Below are positions 45,152 through 54,273 of a stretch of DNA of 64,000 bases, in pieces (positions within the stretch are counted from its first letter, which is position 1; every line of letters begins with the position of its first letter). The notes under the pieces were generated by a model, which saw nothing but the letters and a program-made list of their open reading frames with translations, did no database searches and had not been told where the DNA came from. The position numbers and the translations under genes are program-made. This DNA is from Candidatus Margulisiibacteriota bacterium. GTDB taxonomy: Bacteria > Margulisbacteria > WOR-1 > JAHJIW01. Location: contig JAHJIW010000012.1 in NCBI GenBank assembly GCA_018823125.1, positions 57,231 to 121,230 on the forward strand, read 5' to 3'.

Positions 45152-47251
45152 GTGGCAATTTTAGAACAAACTCAATTTAATACTAAACCCATCATCGAAG
45201 AATCAACCGATCTTTCGGTTTTTGTCCGAACCTCAACCGATGACATCTTAAAATGGGATCGCGAGCGGATTGTCGATGCTTTAATTAAAGAAACCGGACT
45301 AGACCGCAATATTGCCGGCATTATCGGGATCGAGGTCGAAAAACAAATTCGCGCCATGGCAATCAAAAATATTACCGCGCCCCTGATCCGGGAATTAGTA
45401 GACGTAAAACTTTTGGAATACGGGCAGGAAGAAGCCCGTCGTCGCCATACTCGTTTAGGAGTTCCGGTGTACGATGTAAATAAAATTATTCATCGCAAAA
45501 ACCGCGAAAATGCCAATACTCCGCATTCTCCGGAAGCTACGAACTTAACTTTAGCCGAAAATATTAAAAAAGAGTATGCTTTACTGGCGGTTTTTTCTTT
45601 AGACGTAGCCGATGCCCATATGCGCGGCGATATTCACCTGCATGATTTGGGTTTTATCGATCGTCCATACTGCTCGGGCCAGTCAGTTGAATATATTAAG
45701 AAATTTGGATTAGACCTTCCGGATGCTCCGGTCATGGCGGCTCCTCCGCAAGATACCGAAGAACTACTTTCGCAATTAGTTAAATTTTCGATTGCACTCC
45801 ACGGCCACTTTGCGGGAGCCATTGGTTGGGATGCGGTCAATATGTTTGTGGCGCCCTTTATTGTGGGATATTCACCCGAGCGCATCAAACGCTTAGCGCG
45901 GCAGTTGATCGTTGATTTTGCTACGGCGGCCGTATCCCGGGGCGGGCAGGGACTTTTTTCGGATTTAAATATTTATTATGAGGTTCCTAAACATTTTGAA
46001 GCAGTCAAGGCCATTGGTCCGGGCGGGCAATATACCGGTAAAACGTATGCCGACTATATTAAGGAGGCGCAGGCTTTTGCCAAAGCCATGTTTGAAGTTT
46101 ATTCCGAGGGGGATGGGGCGGGGCGGCCTTTCTTCTTTCCTAAACCGTTAGTCCATATTACCGACAAGTTTTTTGATACTCCCGGCCACGAAGAATTTTT
46201 AGAAATGATTTGTGATGTGGCGGCCGATAAAGGAAACACCTATTTTGTTTTCGATCGCGGTGAAACCGCTAAAATTTCGGAATGTTGCCGTCTTTCTTTT
46301 AAATTAGAGTACAGTGATCTGCAGGATGCTAAAGAACCATGGCGCATGCGTTACTCGGCCCTGCAAAACGTTACGTTAAACCTTCCGCGGATTGCCTATT
46401 TAGCCGGGAAAGAGGATGCCCAGCTTTATCAACAGATTGAACGCCTTTTAGAAATTGCCGCGCAAGCCCACCTTCAAAAGAAAAAATTTATCGTAAGTCT
46501 TTTGAACGAGGGCAGCCATGGTCCGCTTTCGCTTTTGACCATGAATCGTGACGGCGAATCCTATCTGCGCATGCGCCGGGTAAGCTATTTGATCGGGATG
46601 CTGGGCTTAAATGAAATGATTCAATATCATTGCGGCCAGGAGCTGCACCAAAGCAAAGAAACCATGAAATTCGGCTTAAAAATAATTGCTTTTATGAAAT
46701 TAAAATGCGAAGAGCTTTCGGAAAAATATGATATGCATTTTGTGCTCGAGCAAACTCCGGCCGAATCAACCGCGTATCGTTTTGCTAAGCTGGATATGGA
46801 ACATTATCCCGAACCGGCCCAGACCGTAGTTAAAGGGTTGCAGGCTAACGGCGAAATTTATTATTCCAACTCTACTTATTTTAATGTTGCGGAGCGCATG
46901 AATCCCATTGACCGCGTGCGCGACGAAGGTTTATTCCATCCTTTAATTGATGCGGGTGCTTTAACGCACGTTTGGTTGGGAGAGTCGCGCCCCAGTGCTA
47001 AATCAATTGCTAATTTTGTGGAGAAAACCTTTAAACAAACACAAAATGCGCAAATCGCATTTTCTCCCGAGTTTACCGCTTGTGCCGATTGCGGAAAAAC
47101 GGCCCGCGGACTGCATGATCGTTGTACCTATTGCGGTTCAGAAGCGATTGAAGGGATTACGCGCATTACCGGATATTTTTCTCGGATTCCCGGCTGGAAT
47201 AAAGGTAAAATTGCAGAACTTAGAGATCGACATCGCAGCAAATTTGAATAA
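45152..47251 (+). CDS. nrdD: Anaerobic (class III) ribonucleotide reductase, second copy
   Basis: A tandem paralogue of the gene just upstream, aligned almost end to end and sharing blocks such as HDLGFIDRPYCSGQSVEY (Cys174), the zinc cysteines CADCGK/CTYCGS and RITGYFSR with Gly near 674. All key residues are kept, so both copies look active. Differences are spread evenly, which indicates an old duplication and not a recent one. It starts with GTG 3 bp after the first copy, with GGGGAG as ribosome site. 699 residues. Confidence 0.94.
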   Translation: MAILEQTQFNTKPIIEESTDLSVFVRTSTDDILKWDRERIVDALIKETGLDRNIAGIIGIEVEKQIRAMAIKNITAPLIRELVDVKLLEYGQEEARRRHTRLGVPVYDVNKIIHRKNRENANTPHSPEATNLTLAENIKKEYALLAVFSLDVADAHMRGDIHLHDLGFIDRPYCSGQSVEYIKKFGLDLPDAPVMAAPPQDTEELLSQLVKFSIALHGHFAGAIGWDAVNMFVAPFIVGYSPERIKRLARQLIVDFATAAVSRGGQGLFSDLNIYYEVPKHFEAVKAIGPGGQYTGKTYADYIKEAQAFAKAMFEVYSEGDGAGRPFFFPKPLVHITDKFFDTPGHEEFLEMICDVAADKGNTYFVFDRGETAKISECCRLSFKLEYSDLQDAKEPWRMRYSALQNVTLNLPRIAYLAGKEDAQLYQQIERLLEIAAQAHLQKKKFIVSLLNEGSHGPLSLLTMNRDGESYLRMRRVSYLIGMLGLNEMIQYHCGQELHQSKETMKFGLKIIAFMKLKCEELSEKYDMHFVLEQTPAESTAYRFAKLDMEHYPEPAQTVVKGLQANGEIYYSNSTYFNVAERMNPIDRVRDEGLFHPLIDAGALTHVWLGESRPSAKSIANFVEKTFKQTQNAQIAFSPEFTACADCGKTARGLHDRCTYCGSEAIEGITRITGYFSRIPGWNKGKIAELRDRHRSKFE

Positions 47252-47268
47252 AGAAAAGGGGAAATAAA

Positions 47269-47592
47269 ATGGAAAATCAAACTGGAACCATGGAAATTAA
47301 GGTATTTGGCAAGCCGGACTGTAAATATTGCAAGACCACCATGCAAAAATTTGAAACTTTTTTAGGCCGGTGGGAAGCCCGCGATAAAGTGGCCCTTACT
47401 TTTCATGATATGGAAACCGTAGATGGTTTAGCCGAAGGCGCATTTTACGGAGTTACCAAAATTCCTTCGACGGTCATTGAACAAAAAGAAGATTTATTAG
47501 CCCGCTGGGACGGAAAAGTTCCTCTCTCGAGAGAATTTGAAAAGTTTTTCTTGGATTTAACGCCGCCCCAGGATTCGCGCCAGATCAATTAA
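47269..47592 (+). CDS. Glutaredoxin-like protein, likely reductant for NrdD
   Basis: 107 residues of thioredoxin fold. IKVFGKPDCKYCKTTMQKFE holds the CxxC active site, and a cis-proline TKIPSTVIEQ follows. NrdD2-type class III reductases use a redoxin in place of formate and often have one encoded next door. Its place as last gene behind two nrdD genes supports that role here (inference). Ribosome site AAGGGGAAA. Confidence 0.85.
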   Translation: MENQTGTMEIKVFGKPDCKYCKTTMQKFETFLGRWEARDKVALTFHDMETVDGLAEGAFYGVTKIPSTVIEQKEDLLARWDGKVPLSREFEKFFLDLTPPQDSRQIN

Positions 47593-47593
47593 G

Positions 47594-49087
47594 CTATTTG
47601 GGTTTTACGATCAGCGCATTACTGACGTAGCGTTCCGATCCGCCGGAAGGATGATTAATTACCTGATCATTGACCACCAGCGTTGAAGAGCCTCCCCCGT
47701 CCAGGTTCATGGCATCAATGGCTCCCAAAAAGATCATGAGATTAGCTAACTCCTCCAGATTGGCTCCCACACTTTGGGTAGAACGTTTTATTTGGTCAAC
47801 CGTAACCAGGAGCAGTTTTTGATCCTTAGTTATTCCAACGGCAGACCGGGCCCGGCGTCCGTTAGCAACGTCCTGTTTGAATTTTTCTTCGTGTTTGGAA
47901 ATATAGCTGGTGCCTTTTTTGACCAAGCGGGGACCACCCCCCAAAAGATGGAGCAGGGGAGATTTTAAGTTTTCGTTATAGGGAACCAGGCGCAGGGTAA
48001 CGTCAATTTTTTCTCCGACTTTGATGTCGTTGGCTAAATACTCAATCCCGGCCCCGGTGGCCGAAAGTACATAACCGGATTCAGGAATATCCGAGCTGCC
48101 TAGTGTAATTCTTTTTACGCGGCCGTCTTCAACCGTAATTTCGAGTCCGTTCTTTTTAGTATTGGTATTTTTACCAAAAACCGGGGTAAAAATAGTAACG
48201 CCGTTTTCGGGGCGCTGGGTATTGATGCCGGTAATCTCATAAAGAATTCCCTGCTGAGTATGGAAAAAACTTTTCATCATCAGGTTATCGATGTAGGTTT
48301 GGCCGTCGTCAGTAAAGATTAAGGCGGTTCTTTCGTAGACGGGATAGGAGATCAACTCTCCGTTAATCATTAAAATTCCTAAGGGTAAACCGTTGCTCGC
48401 AAAAAAGGTGCCGTTAATGGCTGCCTGAGCGTTATGCTTTTTTGCGATCTGACTTACCGTATCTATGTAAAAGGGTTTTTCTTCCCGCTTGCCCCAGGGC
48501 ATAAAAATATCGGTAAAAGACTCCACAAAAGATTTATTGGGTTTAGGCGGCAGGGCGGGAAATACAATATTATATCTTTGGTCGACGAGTACGGCTTGGG
48601 CATTGGCGATTCCGGCGGCGTTTCCAATTTTTATATCCCAAAGTTCCAGGCCTTTCTGGATTTCTCTGGTTTGGACAACTTTTTTAAATTCTCGGCCTAA
48701 ATCTATCACTAAACGCGGCGGTCCATCCAAGCGGAATAGATAGTTTTCGACCGGATAATAGAGTGGAATGTGAATTTTTAAGTCATCATTTACTTTGGTA
48801 ATTTCAACGTAAGCCAGGACCGGATCGTTAATTTCTTCGTAAATGTTTACTTTGCTGCTGGCGCCCGAGTTTTTTACAATGATATCAATCGCTTCTTTGG
48901 TTTTGCTGACTGTATATTCGGGAGTATACGTAAAATCAAAAACAACCCTTAGATTTTCGGGGGTTGCGCGGGAACGAACCTGCAGTAGATTTTGTGGATC
49001 GGATACGGTAGGGGTTGCAGCAAAAAGGGCGGCCGCTGAAAGTAGCGCAATCAACAAGCCCAGTATTAAATATTTATTAATTTTCAT
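47594..49087 (-). CDS. AMIN-domain phosphodiester glycosidase (NAGPA family)
   Basis: 497 residues. A signal peptide (KYLILGLLIALLSAAALFAA) is followed by an AMIN-like peptidoglycan-targeting domain about 30-150 (VVFDFTYTPEYTVSKTKEAI). The NAGPA/phosphodiester glycosidase domain is about 210-497, with AAINGTFFASNG, GRRARSAVGITKDQKLLLVT and AMNLDGGGSSTLVVN. Acts outside the cytoplasm on sugar phosphodiesters; the wall is the probable target given AMIN. It overlaps ispH by 11 bp. Confidence 0.9.
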   Translation of the reverse strand: MKINKYLILGLLIALLSAAALFAATPTVSDPQNLLQVRSRATPENLRVVFDFTYTPEYTVSKTKEAIDIIVKNSGASSKVNIYEEINDPVLAYVEITKVNDDLKIHIPLYYPVENYLFRLDGPPRLVIDLGREFKKVVQTREIQKGLELWDIKIGNAAGIANAQAVLVDQRYNIVFPALPPKPNKSFVESFTDIFMPWGKREEKPFYIDTVSQIAKKHNAQAAINGTFFASNGLPLGILMINGELISYPVYERTALIFTDDGQTYIDNLMMKSFFHTQQGILYEITGINTQRPENGVTIFTPVFGKNTNTKKNGLEITVEDGRVKRITLGSSDIPESGYVLSATGAGIEYLANDIKVGEKIDVTLRLVPYNENLKSPLLHLLGGGPRLVKKGTSYISKHEEKFKQDVANGRRARSAVGITKDQKLLLVTVDQIKRSTQSVGANLEELANLMIFLGAIDAMNLDGGGSSTLVVNDQVINHPSGGSERYVSNALIVKPK

Positions 49088-49919
49088 GATTAATTTTATC
49101 GATAACTTCTTTAATGACCCAATCCGGAGTGGAAGCCCCGGCAGTTACCCCGATTTTTTCTTTGTTGGTGAGCCATTTGGCATTCAGTTCAGTTGCGGTT
49201 TGGATTTGATAGGTTTCCGTGCCGGTTTTTTTGCAGAGTTCGGTTAAGCGCTTGGTGTTGGCGCTTCTTTGATCACCAATCACCAGCATTAACTCTACTT
49301 TTTTAGCGGTTTCGATGGCGGCATTTTGTCTTTTTGAAGTAGCGCCGCAGATGGTTTTGTGAATTTTAATATCCTTGGCTTTATTTTTTAAGATTTTTAC
49401 GATATCTTCAAAGTTTTGTTCGGATTGGGTGGTTTGAGAAATAATTCCTAATTTCCCGTGAGGTTTAAAATCGGCCGCTTTTTCGATTGAGCTAATGACC
49501 ATTGAATTGGGCCCGGCCCAGCCTTTCAGTCCTTTTACTTCGGGATGTCCTTCATCGCCAATGATGACTACAAAGTAGCCGTGGTGTGCGAGTTCGTGAG
49601 CTAACTTTTGTGCTTTTTTCACCCAGGAGCAAGTGGTATCCACTACTTTCAACGCCAGCGCCTTAGCTTCTTCAATGATTTGCGGTGACACGCCGTGCGC
49701 AGAAATTAATAGTGTTCCGTTGGATTCGGCAGGAATTTCGACGAGCTTTTTAACTACTTTAATGCCGGAGTTTTTTAATTTTTCTACCACCTGAGCGTTG
49801 TGGACCAGATTGCCAAGCACGTAGACCGGGGTACCGGGTTTACTTTGTTCCAGCGCGATGCGGTATGCTCTTTCTACCCCTTCACAAAATCCAGCGCATT
49901 TAGCAACTAGAATTTGCAT
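49077..49919 (-). CDS. ispH: 4-hydroxy-3-methylbut-2-enyl diphosphate reductase
   Basis: Last step of the methylerythritol phosphate pathway, giving IPP and DMAPP. Fe-S ligands are Cys near residue 12 (GFCEGVERAYRIA), the Cys in VVDTTCSWVKKAQ, and the Cys in KTICGATSKRQ. The His motifs VLGNLVHNAQV and HPEVKGLKGW and the catalytic Glu in TTQSEQNF are present. 280 residues. The ATG overlaps the dapL stop. Confidence 0.96.
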   Translation of the reverse strand: MQILVAKCAGFCEGVERAYRIALEQSKPGTPVYVLGNLVHNAQVVEKLKNSGIKVVKKLVEIPAESNGTLLISAHGVSPQIIEEAKALALKVVDTTCSWVKKAQKLAHELAHHGYFVVIIGDEGHPEVKGLKGWAGPNSMVISSIEKAADFKPHGKLGIISQTTQSEQNFEDIVKILKNKAKDIKIHKTICGATSKRQNAAIETAKKVELMLVIGDQRSANTKRLTELCKKTGTETYQIQTATELNAKWLTNKEKIGVTAGASTPDWVIKEVIDKINHEN

Positions 49920-51085
49920 TAAAATCTAATCCCTGCCTCTTTCATCCTTTGGATGGCTTCTTTGATGCGTGGAGTTTTTACGGTGATGGCCATGCGGATA
50001 TAGCCTTCGCCGCATTTGCCGTAACCGGATCCGGGAACGGTAATGATGGCGCATTTTTCCATTAATTCCTCTACAAATTGAGAGGAGGTTTTTCCCCGCG
50101 GGGTTTTTACCCAAACGTAGAAGGTGGCTTTCGGTTTGGCAACTTTGGAACCCAGCGAATGTAAGCCTTCTATTAAAACATCTCTTCTTTCCTGAAAAGT
50201 TTTAACCGTTTCTTGAATGCAATCTTGCGGGCCGGTTAGAGCAGCCGCAGCTGCGTGCTGAATTGCTTTATAAGCTCCCGAATCAACGTTAGTTTTGATG
50301 ATGGAAAGTGCGGCTATTGCCTGGGAATTGCCCACTACCATGCCGATTCTCCAGCCGGTTACGTTATATGTTTTGGAAAGCGAATGAAATTCTATTGCCA
50401 CATCCTTGGCGCCGGGAATTTCTAGAATGCTTTTTAATTTATAGCCATCGAAAGCAATTTCTGAGTAGGCAAAATCCTGACAAATTAAAATATCATGCTT
50501 TTTGGCAAAATCTACTGCCTGTTTAAGAAACTTTTCTCCGGCTACGGCACCGGTAGGGTTGTTGGGATAGTTTAAAAACATAAGTTTAGCTTTGTCTGCC
50601 ACGCTTCTGGGAATATCTTCAAATTTGGGAAGGAAGCCGTGTTCTTTGGTGAGCGGCATAAAACGCGGGGAACCGTCGGCTAAAATACAGGCCACTTTGT
50701 AAACGGGGTAGGCGGGGTCCGGAATTAAGGCGATGTCTCCCGAATCAATAAAAGCAAAAAAGACATGCGCAATTCCTTCTTTTGAGCCGATTAAAGCCAT
50801 TACTTCTTTTTCTGGATCAAGGTCAACATTAAAGCGTTTTTTATACCAGGTCGCAACGGCTTGTCTAAACTCTTTAGTTCCTTCGTAAGGCGGGTATTGT
50901 TGGTGTTTAGGATCGTCCAGGGCAGCGTGCAAAACGTCGTTGATATGTTCAGGCGTAGGCAGATCCGGATCTCCGATACCAAAATCAATAATGTCGGCCC
51001 CGGTAGCTTTTAGCGCGGCCTTTTTTTTGTCGATTTGCGCAAAAAGGTAGGGTGGGACGTTTTCAATTCGTTTGGCCAGTTTCAT
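49919..51085 (-). CDS. dapL: LL-diaminopimelate aminotransferase
   Basis: PLP enzyme that converts tetrahydrodipicolinate directly to LL-DAP, bypassing the succinylase or acetylase steps. IDFGIGDPDLPTPEHI near the start, YPNNPTGA and the PLP lysine in FHSLSKTYNVTGWRIG mark a class I aminotransferase. The neighbour dapF, which uses LL-DAP, supports DapL over other family members. 388 residues. It overlaps dapF by 4 bp; ribosome site AGGAGTG. Confidence 0.92.
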   Translation of the reverse strand: MKLAKRIENVPPYLFAQIDKKKAALKATGADIIDFGIGDPDLPTPEHINDVLHAALDDPKHQQYPPYEGTKEFRQAVATWYKKRFNVDLDPEKEVMALIGSKEGIAHVFFAFIDSGDIALIPDPAYPVYKVACILADGSPRFMPLTKEHGFLPKFEDIPRSVADKAKLMFLNYPNNPTGAVAGEKFLKQAVDFAKKHDILICQDFAYSEIAFDGYKLKSILEIPGAKDVAIEFHSLSKTYNVTGWRIGMVVGNSQAIAALSIIKTNVDSGAYKAIQHAAAAALTGPQDCIQETVKTFQERRDVLIEGLHSLGSKVAKPKATFYVWVKTPRGKTSSQFVEELMEKCAIITVPGSGYGKCGEGYIRMAITVKTPRIKEAIQRMKEAGIRF

Positions 51086-51933
51086 ATCTGGTACACTCCT
51101 TTAAATACTTCTTCGGCGGGGCCGCGCATGCAGACGTGATTATCCTCTGCTTCCCATTCGATTTCTAAATCGCCGCCGGGCAGACGAACTATGGCTTTGC
51201 GATCCACTAAACCATTAAGTACCCCGGCTACTACCGTAGCGCAGGCTCCGGTTCCGCAGGCTAAAGTTTCTCCGGCGCCGCGTTCCCATACTTTAACTTC
51301 AATTTCACCTTTATTATTCACTTTGGCAAACTCAACGTTAGTATTTCCGGGAAACTTTTCGTGGGTTTCAATTTTAGGGCCGTCATGGTAAAAATCGATT
51401 TCGTTGAAATCTTTTATAAAGATTACACAATGGGGATTGCCCATCGAAACACAGGTGGCTTTATATTTTTTGTTCCCCAGTGAAATTTCTTCGTTGATTA
51501 CTTTATCCTGGTCTTCGCCGACCATCGGTATTTCAGAGCGTTTCAGCCGGGGCTCCCCCATATCGACTTCAATACCGATTAATTTATCTCCGTCTTTGAT
51601 AACGGCAGGAACCATGATGCCGGCTTTGGTTTCAACTGAGATTACGTCCTTTTTTTCTTTTGAGTTTTCGTAGATATATTTTGCAAAACAGCGGATCCCG
51701 TTGCCGCACATTTCGGGTTCTGATCCGTCGGGGTTAAAAATGCGCATTTGAATGTCCGCTTTTTCAGAAGGCAGCACCACTAACAAGCCGTCAGCGCCCA
51801 CGCCAAAATGGCGGTCGCAGATTGAGACCGCAAGTTCTTTGAGGTCGATACCATCCAGCTTTTCTTTCAGGCCATCGATCAAAACAAAGTCGTTGCCTAA
51901 TCCGTGCATTTTAATAAAGTTTAAATTAGTCAT
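51082..51933 (-). CDS. dapF: Diaminopimelate epimerase
   Basis: Converts LL-DAP to meso-DAP for peptidoglycan and lysine. KMHGLGNDFVLIDG starts the fold. The two catalytic cysteines lie in EMCGNGIRCFAKY and in LACGTGACATVVAG. 283 residues. Leaderless start. It heads dapF-dapL-ispH-glycosidase within a longer wall gene cluster. Confidence 0.97.
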   Translation of the reverse strand: MTNLNFIKMHGLGNDFVLIDGLKEKLDGIDLKELAVSICDRHFGVGADGLLVVLPSEKADIQMRIFNPDGSEPEMCGNGIRCFAKYIYENSKEKKDVISVETKAGIMVPAVIKDGDKLIGIEVDMGEPRLKRSEIPMVGEDQDKVINEEISLGNKKYKATCVSMGNPHCVIFIKDFNEIDFYHDGPKIETHEKFPGNTNVEFAKVNNKGEIEVKVWERGAGETLACGTGACATVVAGVLNGLVDRKAIVRLPGGDLEIEWEAEDNHVCMRGPAEEVFKGVYQI

Positions 51934-51942
51934 AACCCTGTT

Positions 51943-51948
51943 ATTTTA
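51943..51948 (-). promoter_or_regulatory. dapF -10 box, leaderless
   Basis: Minus-strand TATGATAAAAT (extended -10), then 9 nt to the ATG. No ribosome site. Confidence 0.55.
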
Positions 51949-51981
51949 TCATAAAGCGAGGGGGGTACCAAGGGAGAGGAT

Positions 51982-52338
51982 TTAGCTAAAATAACTAGCA
52001 CAGCTAGTTGGCGACTCCCAAACCGAGACCTTAACTAAACCGGGTAGCTCTTTTTTGAGTTCTCCATAGATCCACTTAGCTACGTTTTCTGAAGAAGGGT
52101 TATCTTTTTGAAATTGCGGCAGATCGTTTAGGTTTTTGTGATCGAGCTGGTCAATTACCTTACCTAAGACGGCTTTAATGTCTTTAAAGTCTGTCATTAT
52201 CCCGATATTATTTAATTTATCTCCCTGGAGGAATATTTGTACTCTCCAGGTATGACCATGCAGGTTTTCGCATTTACCTTTATAGCCGCGCAGAGCGTGA
52301 GCGGAGTCGAAAGCAGATTCAACTTGAAGTTCAAACAT
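51982..52338 (-). CDS. queD: 6-carboxytetrahydropterin synthase-like protein (QueD)
   Basis: 118 residues of the PTPS/QueD T-fold. Zinc histidines lie in FDSAHAL and NLHGHTWRVQIFL, the catalytic Cys in GKCENLHGH, DHKNLNDLPQF and the substrate-binding Glu in VSVWESPTSCASY. It makes the pterin precursor of queuosine-type 7-deazaguanines. No other que genes are in the window. Its start overlaps the murI stop (TAATG), an unexpected partner for wall genes. Confidence 0.92.
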   Translation of the reverse strand: MFELQVESAFDSAHALRGYKGKCENLHGHTWRVQIFLQGDKLNNIGIMTDFKDIKAVLGKVIDQLDHKNLNDLPQFQKDNPSSENVAKWIYGELKKELPGLVKVSVWESPTSCASYFS

Positions 52339-53219
52339 TATAATCGCACCTGTTTTGCCCCAATGATGGGTTTGCCCATTAATTTACTACCCAGATCTTG
52401 GAATTGTACTACCGATCCGGTAACCAGGAAAGTATATTTTGCCGGTTTACTATTATCTTTCAGTAAGCTTCTTTTGGTGAGCAATTTTTTGGTTTCTTCA
52501 ACGGCTCGGATGGCGGGATCAACTAAAGTTATGCCGGGTCCCACCACTGCTTTGATCAATTTGGCGAGATGCGGATAGTGAGTACAACCTAAAATGAGAG
52601 TATCACATCCTTTTTCGATAATGGGAGCCAGATATTCTTTTAGTACTCGCCTGGTTTCGTCGGCATCGATGAAACCACCCTCAACTAAGGGCACCAGAAG
52701 AGGAGTAGCTACAGCGGTAACTTCAGCATCACTGTGTAATTCTACTATTCTTTTTTGATAAGCTTCCGATTCAATCGTTCCAACCGTGGCGATGACGCCA
52801 ACGTAGCCGTTGCGTGAAGCTTGAATGGCGGCACGTGATCCGGGTCCAATTAAACTGATAATCCCGGTCTTGTATTCATCCTTTACCACCGGATAAGCAA
52901 TAGCGGATGAAGTTCCACAGGCCATAATAATTAGTTTTACGCCTTGTTTAATTAAGTAGTTAATAATTTGATGATTAATTTTTATAATTTCTTGGGGGGA
53001 TCTTCCTCCGTAAGGGACTCTGGCGGTATCGGCAATATAAATTATGTCTTCGTTGGGTAATTGGCGCTGTAGTTCTCTAAAAACAGTTAAACCGCCAACC
53101 CCTGAATCAAAAATACCAATCGGGGAGCTTGGAGATTGTTTGCCTTCCTTTGATCCCGGACCGATCTTAGTGGCTATTCTTTGGGTGGTTACCCGATCAA
53201 TGTTGTGTACATCTGCCAT
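52338..53219 (-). CDS. murI: Glutamate racemase
   Basis: Supplies D-glutamate for peptidoglycan. GIFDSGVGGLTVFRELQRQL, DTARVPYGGRSP, the first catalytic Cys in MACGTSSAIAYP and the second in LGCTHYPHL are all present. The usual ACNT box reads ACGT, so an Asn next to the catalytic Cys is replaced by Gly. The amino end carries some 25 extra residues before the fold. Leaderless start. Confidence 0.95.
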   Translation of the reverse strand: MADVHNIDRVTTQRIATKIGPGSKEGKQSPSSPIGIFDSGVGGLTVFRELQRQLPNEDIIYIADTARVPYGGRSPQEIIKINHQIINYLIKQGVKLIIMACGTSSAIAYPVVKDEYKTGIISLIGPGSRAAIQASRNGYVGVIATVGTIESEAYQKRIVELHSDAEVTAVATPLLVPLVEGGFIDADETRRVLKEYLAPIIEKGCDTLILGCTHYPHLAKLIKAVVGPGITLVDPAIRAVEETKKLLTKRSLLKDNSKPAKYTFLVTGSVVQFQDLGSKLMGKPIIGAKQVRL

Positions 53220-53228
53220 AACCCGTAT

Positions 53229-53234
53229 ATTCTA
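53229..53234 (-). promoter_or_regulatory. murI -10 box, leaderless
   Basis: Minus-strand TAGAAT, then 9 nt to the ATG, with no ribosome site. It lies in the 22-bp gap after the amidase gene. Confidence 0.5.
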
Positions 53235-53241
53235 CTAAAAA

Positions 53242-54273
53242 TTATCTACTAATGCTCTTAAAATATTTATCTAAGCCGTTATATAGGCCTTTGGCGATCA
53301 TCTTTTGATATTGATTAGATTTCACCAGTCTTTCCTCTTCGGGATTGGTTATATACAATACTTCTACCAGGATAGCCGGCATATCCGTATGATGAACGGT
53401 ATAAAGCACATCTTTTCTGACCCCGCGATTTCTTCTTTTTAGTTTTTTTACCAGAGCGGAATGAACGTACTGGGCTAACTCAATACTGAAGGGGTTGTAA
53501 TAAAAAGTTTCGGTGCCGGCGGCCGAAGAATCTTCGAAGTAATTAAAATGGATCCCCACAAAAATGTCGGCTTTCAGTTTATTAGTGCGGTCGGAGATTT
53601 TCCTGAAGTCTGTAGTCTGGTCGGTGCGGCGGGTCATGATTACCCGTGCTCCGGCGGCTTTAAGTAATGCTTCAAGTTCCAGGGCCACCGGCAAGGTAAA
53701 TTTCTTCTCGGGCATTCCCGAACAACTGATGCCTCCGGGATCAATGCCCCCGTGTCCGGCGTCAATCACGATCGTTTTTGATTCGAGATGGGGGACGGCC
53801 CCCGGCAACTTTGCCCGGCGAATTGGATTGGAAACTGCAATGTGAAGCGGAAGGGCTACGTCATCTCCAATTTCCACCACCACTTCATTTTTTCCTAGCA
53901 GAGAATAGAGGTCGTAGGCAACTTCCTTTTTGAATTCGATTACAATCCGGGCCACGTAAGGTTTAGCTTTAAACTGCCAGGCATGGATTTTGTAGATGAA
54001 TTTACTGTCGGCATAGTCTTTTTGGAGAGTTTCTTTGATTACCGTGTTTGGAAAATCGATCACCAGGTTATCTTTAAAGAAAGTACTTTGGGGTCTAATG
54101 TAATCGCTGAGTCTGATCGCGATTCTTTCAACGTTGTCATCCGTTTTAACGTCGATTCCGAATAATTCTTGTGGTTTAGTCGCGGCGGCTACAGAAAAAG
54201 AGGACAAAGTCAAAATTGACAGTGACAAAATAAAAATCAATAGTCTGATAATCGAACTATTAGGTTTTTTCAT
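53242..54273 (-). CDS. AMIN-domain N-acetylmuramoyl-L-alanine amidase
   Basis: Cleaves the bond between muramic acid and the stem peptide, as in cell separation. A hydrophobic signal segment (about 8-30) is followed by an AMIN domain (about 40-140) and Amidase_3: VIDAGHGGIDPGG with the first zinc His, the Glu in GMPEKKFTLPVALEL, FVGIHFNYF with the second His, and VEVLYITNPEEE with the catalytic Glu. 343 residues. The ATG overlaps the cca stop (ATGA). Confidence 0.94.
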   Translation of the reverse strand: MKKPNSSIIRLLIFILSLSILTLSSFSVAAATKPQELFGIDVKTDDNVERIAIRLSDYIRPQSTFFKDNLVIDFPNTVIKETLQKDYADSKFIYKIHAWQFKAKPYVARIVIEFKKEVAYDLYSLLGKNEVVVEIGDDVALPLHIAVSNPIRRAKLPGAVPHLESKTIVIDAGHGGIDPGGISCSGMPEKKFTLPVALELEALLKAAGARVIMTRRTDQTTDFRKISDRTNKLKADIFVGIHFNYFEDSSAAGTETFYYNPFSIELAQYVHSALVKKLKRRNRGVRKDVLYTVHHTDMPAILVEVLYITNPEEERLVKSNQYQKMIAKGLYNGLDKYFKSISR

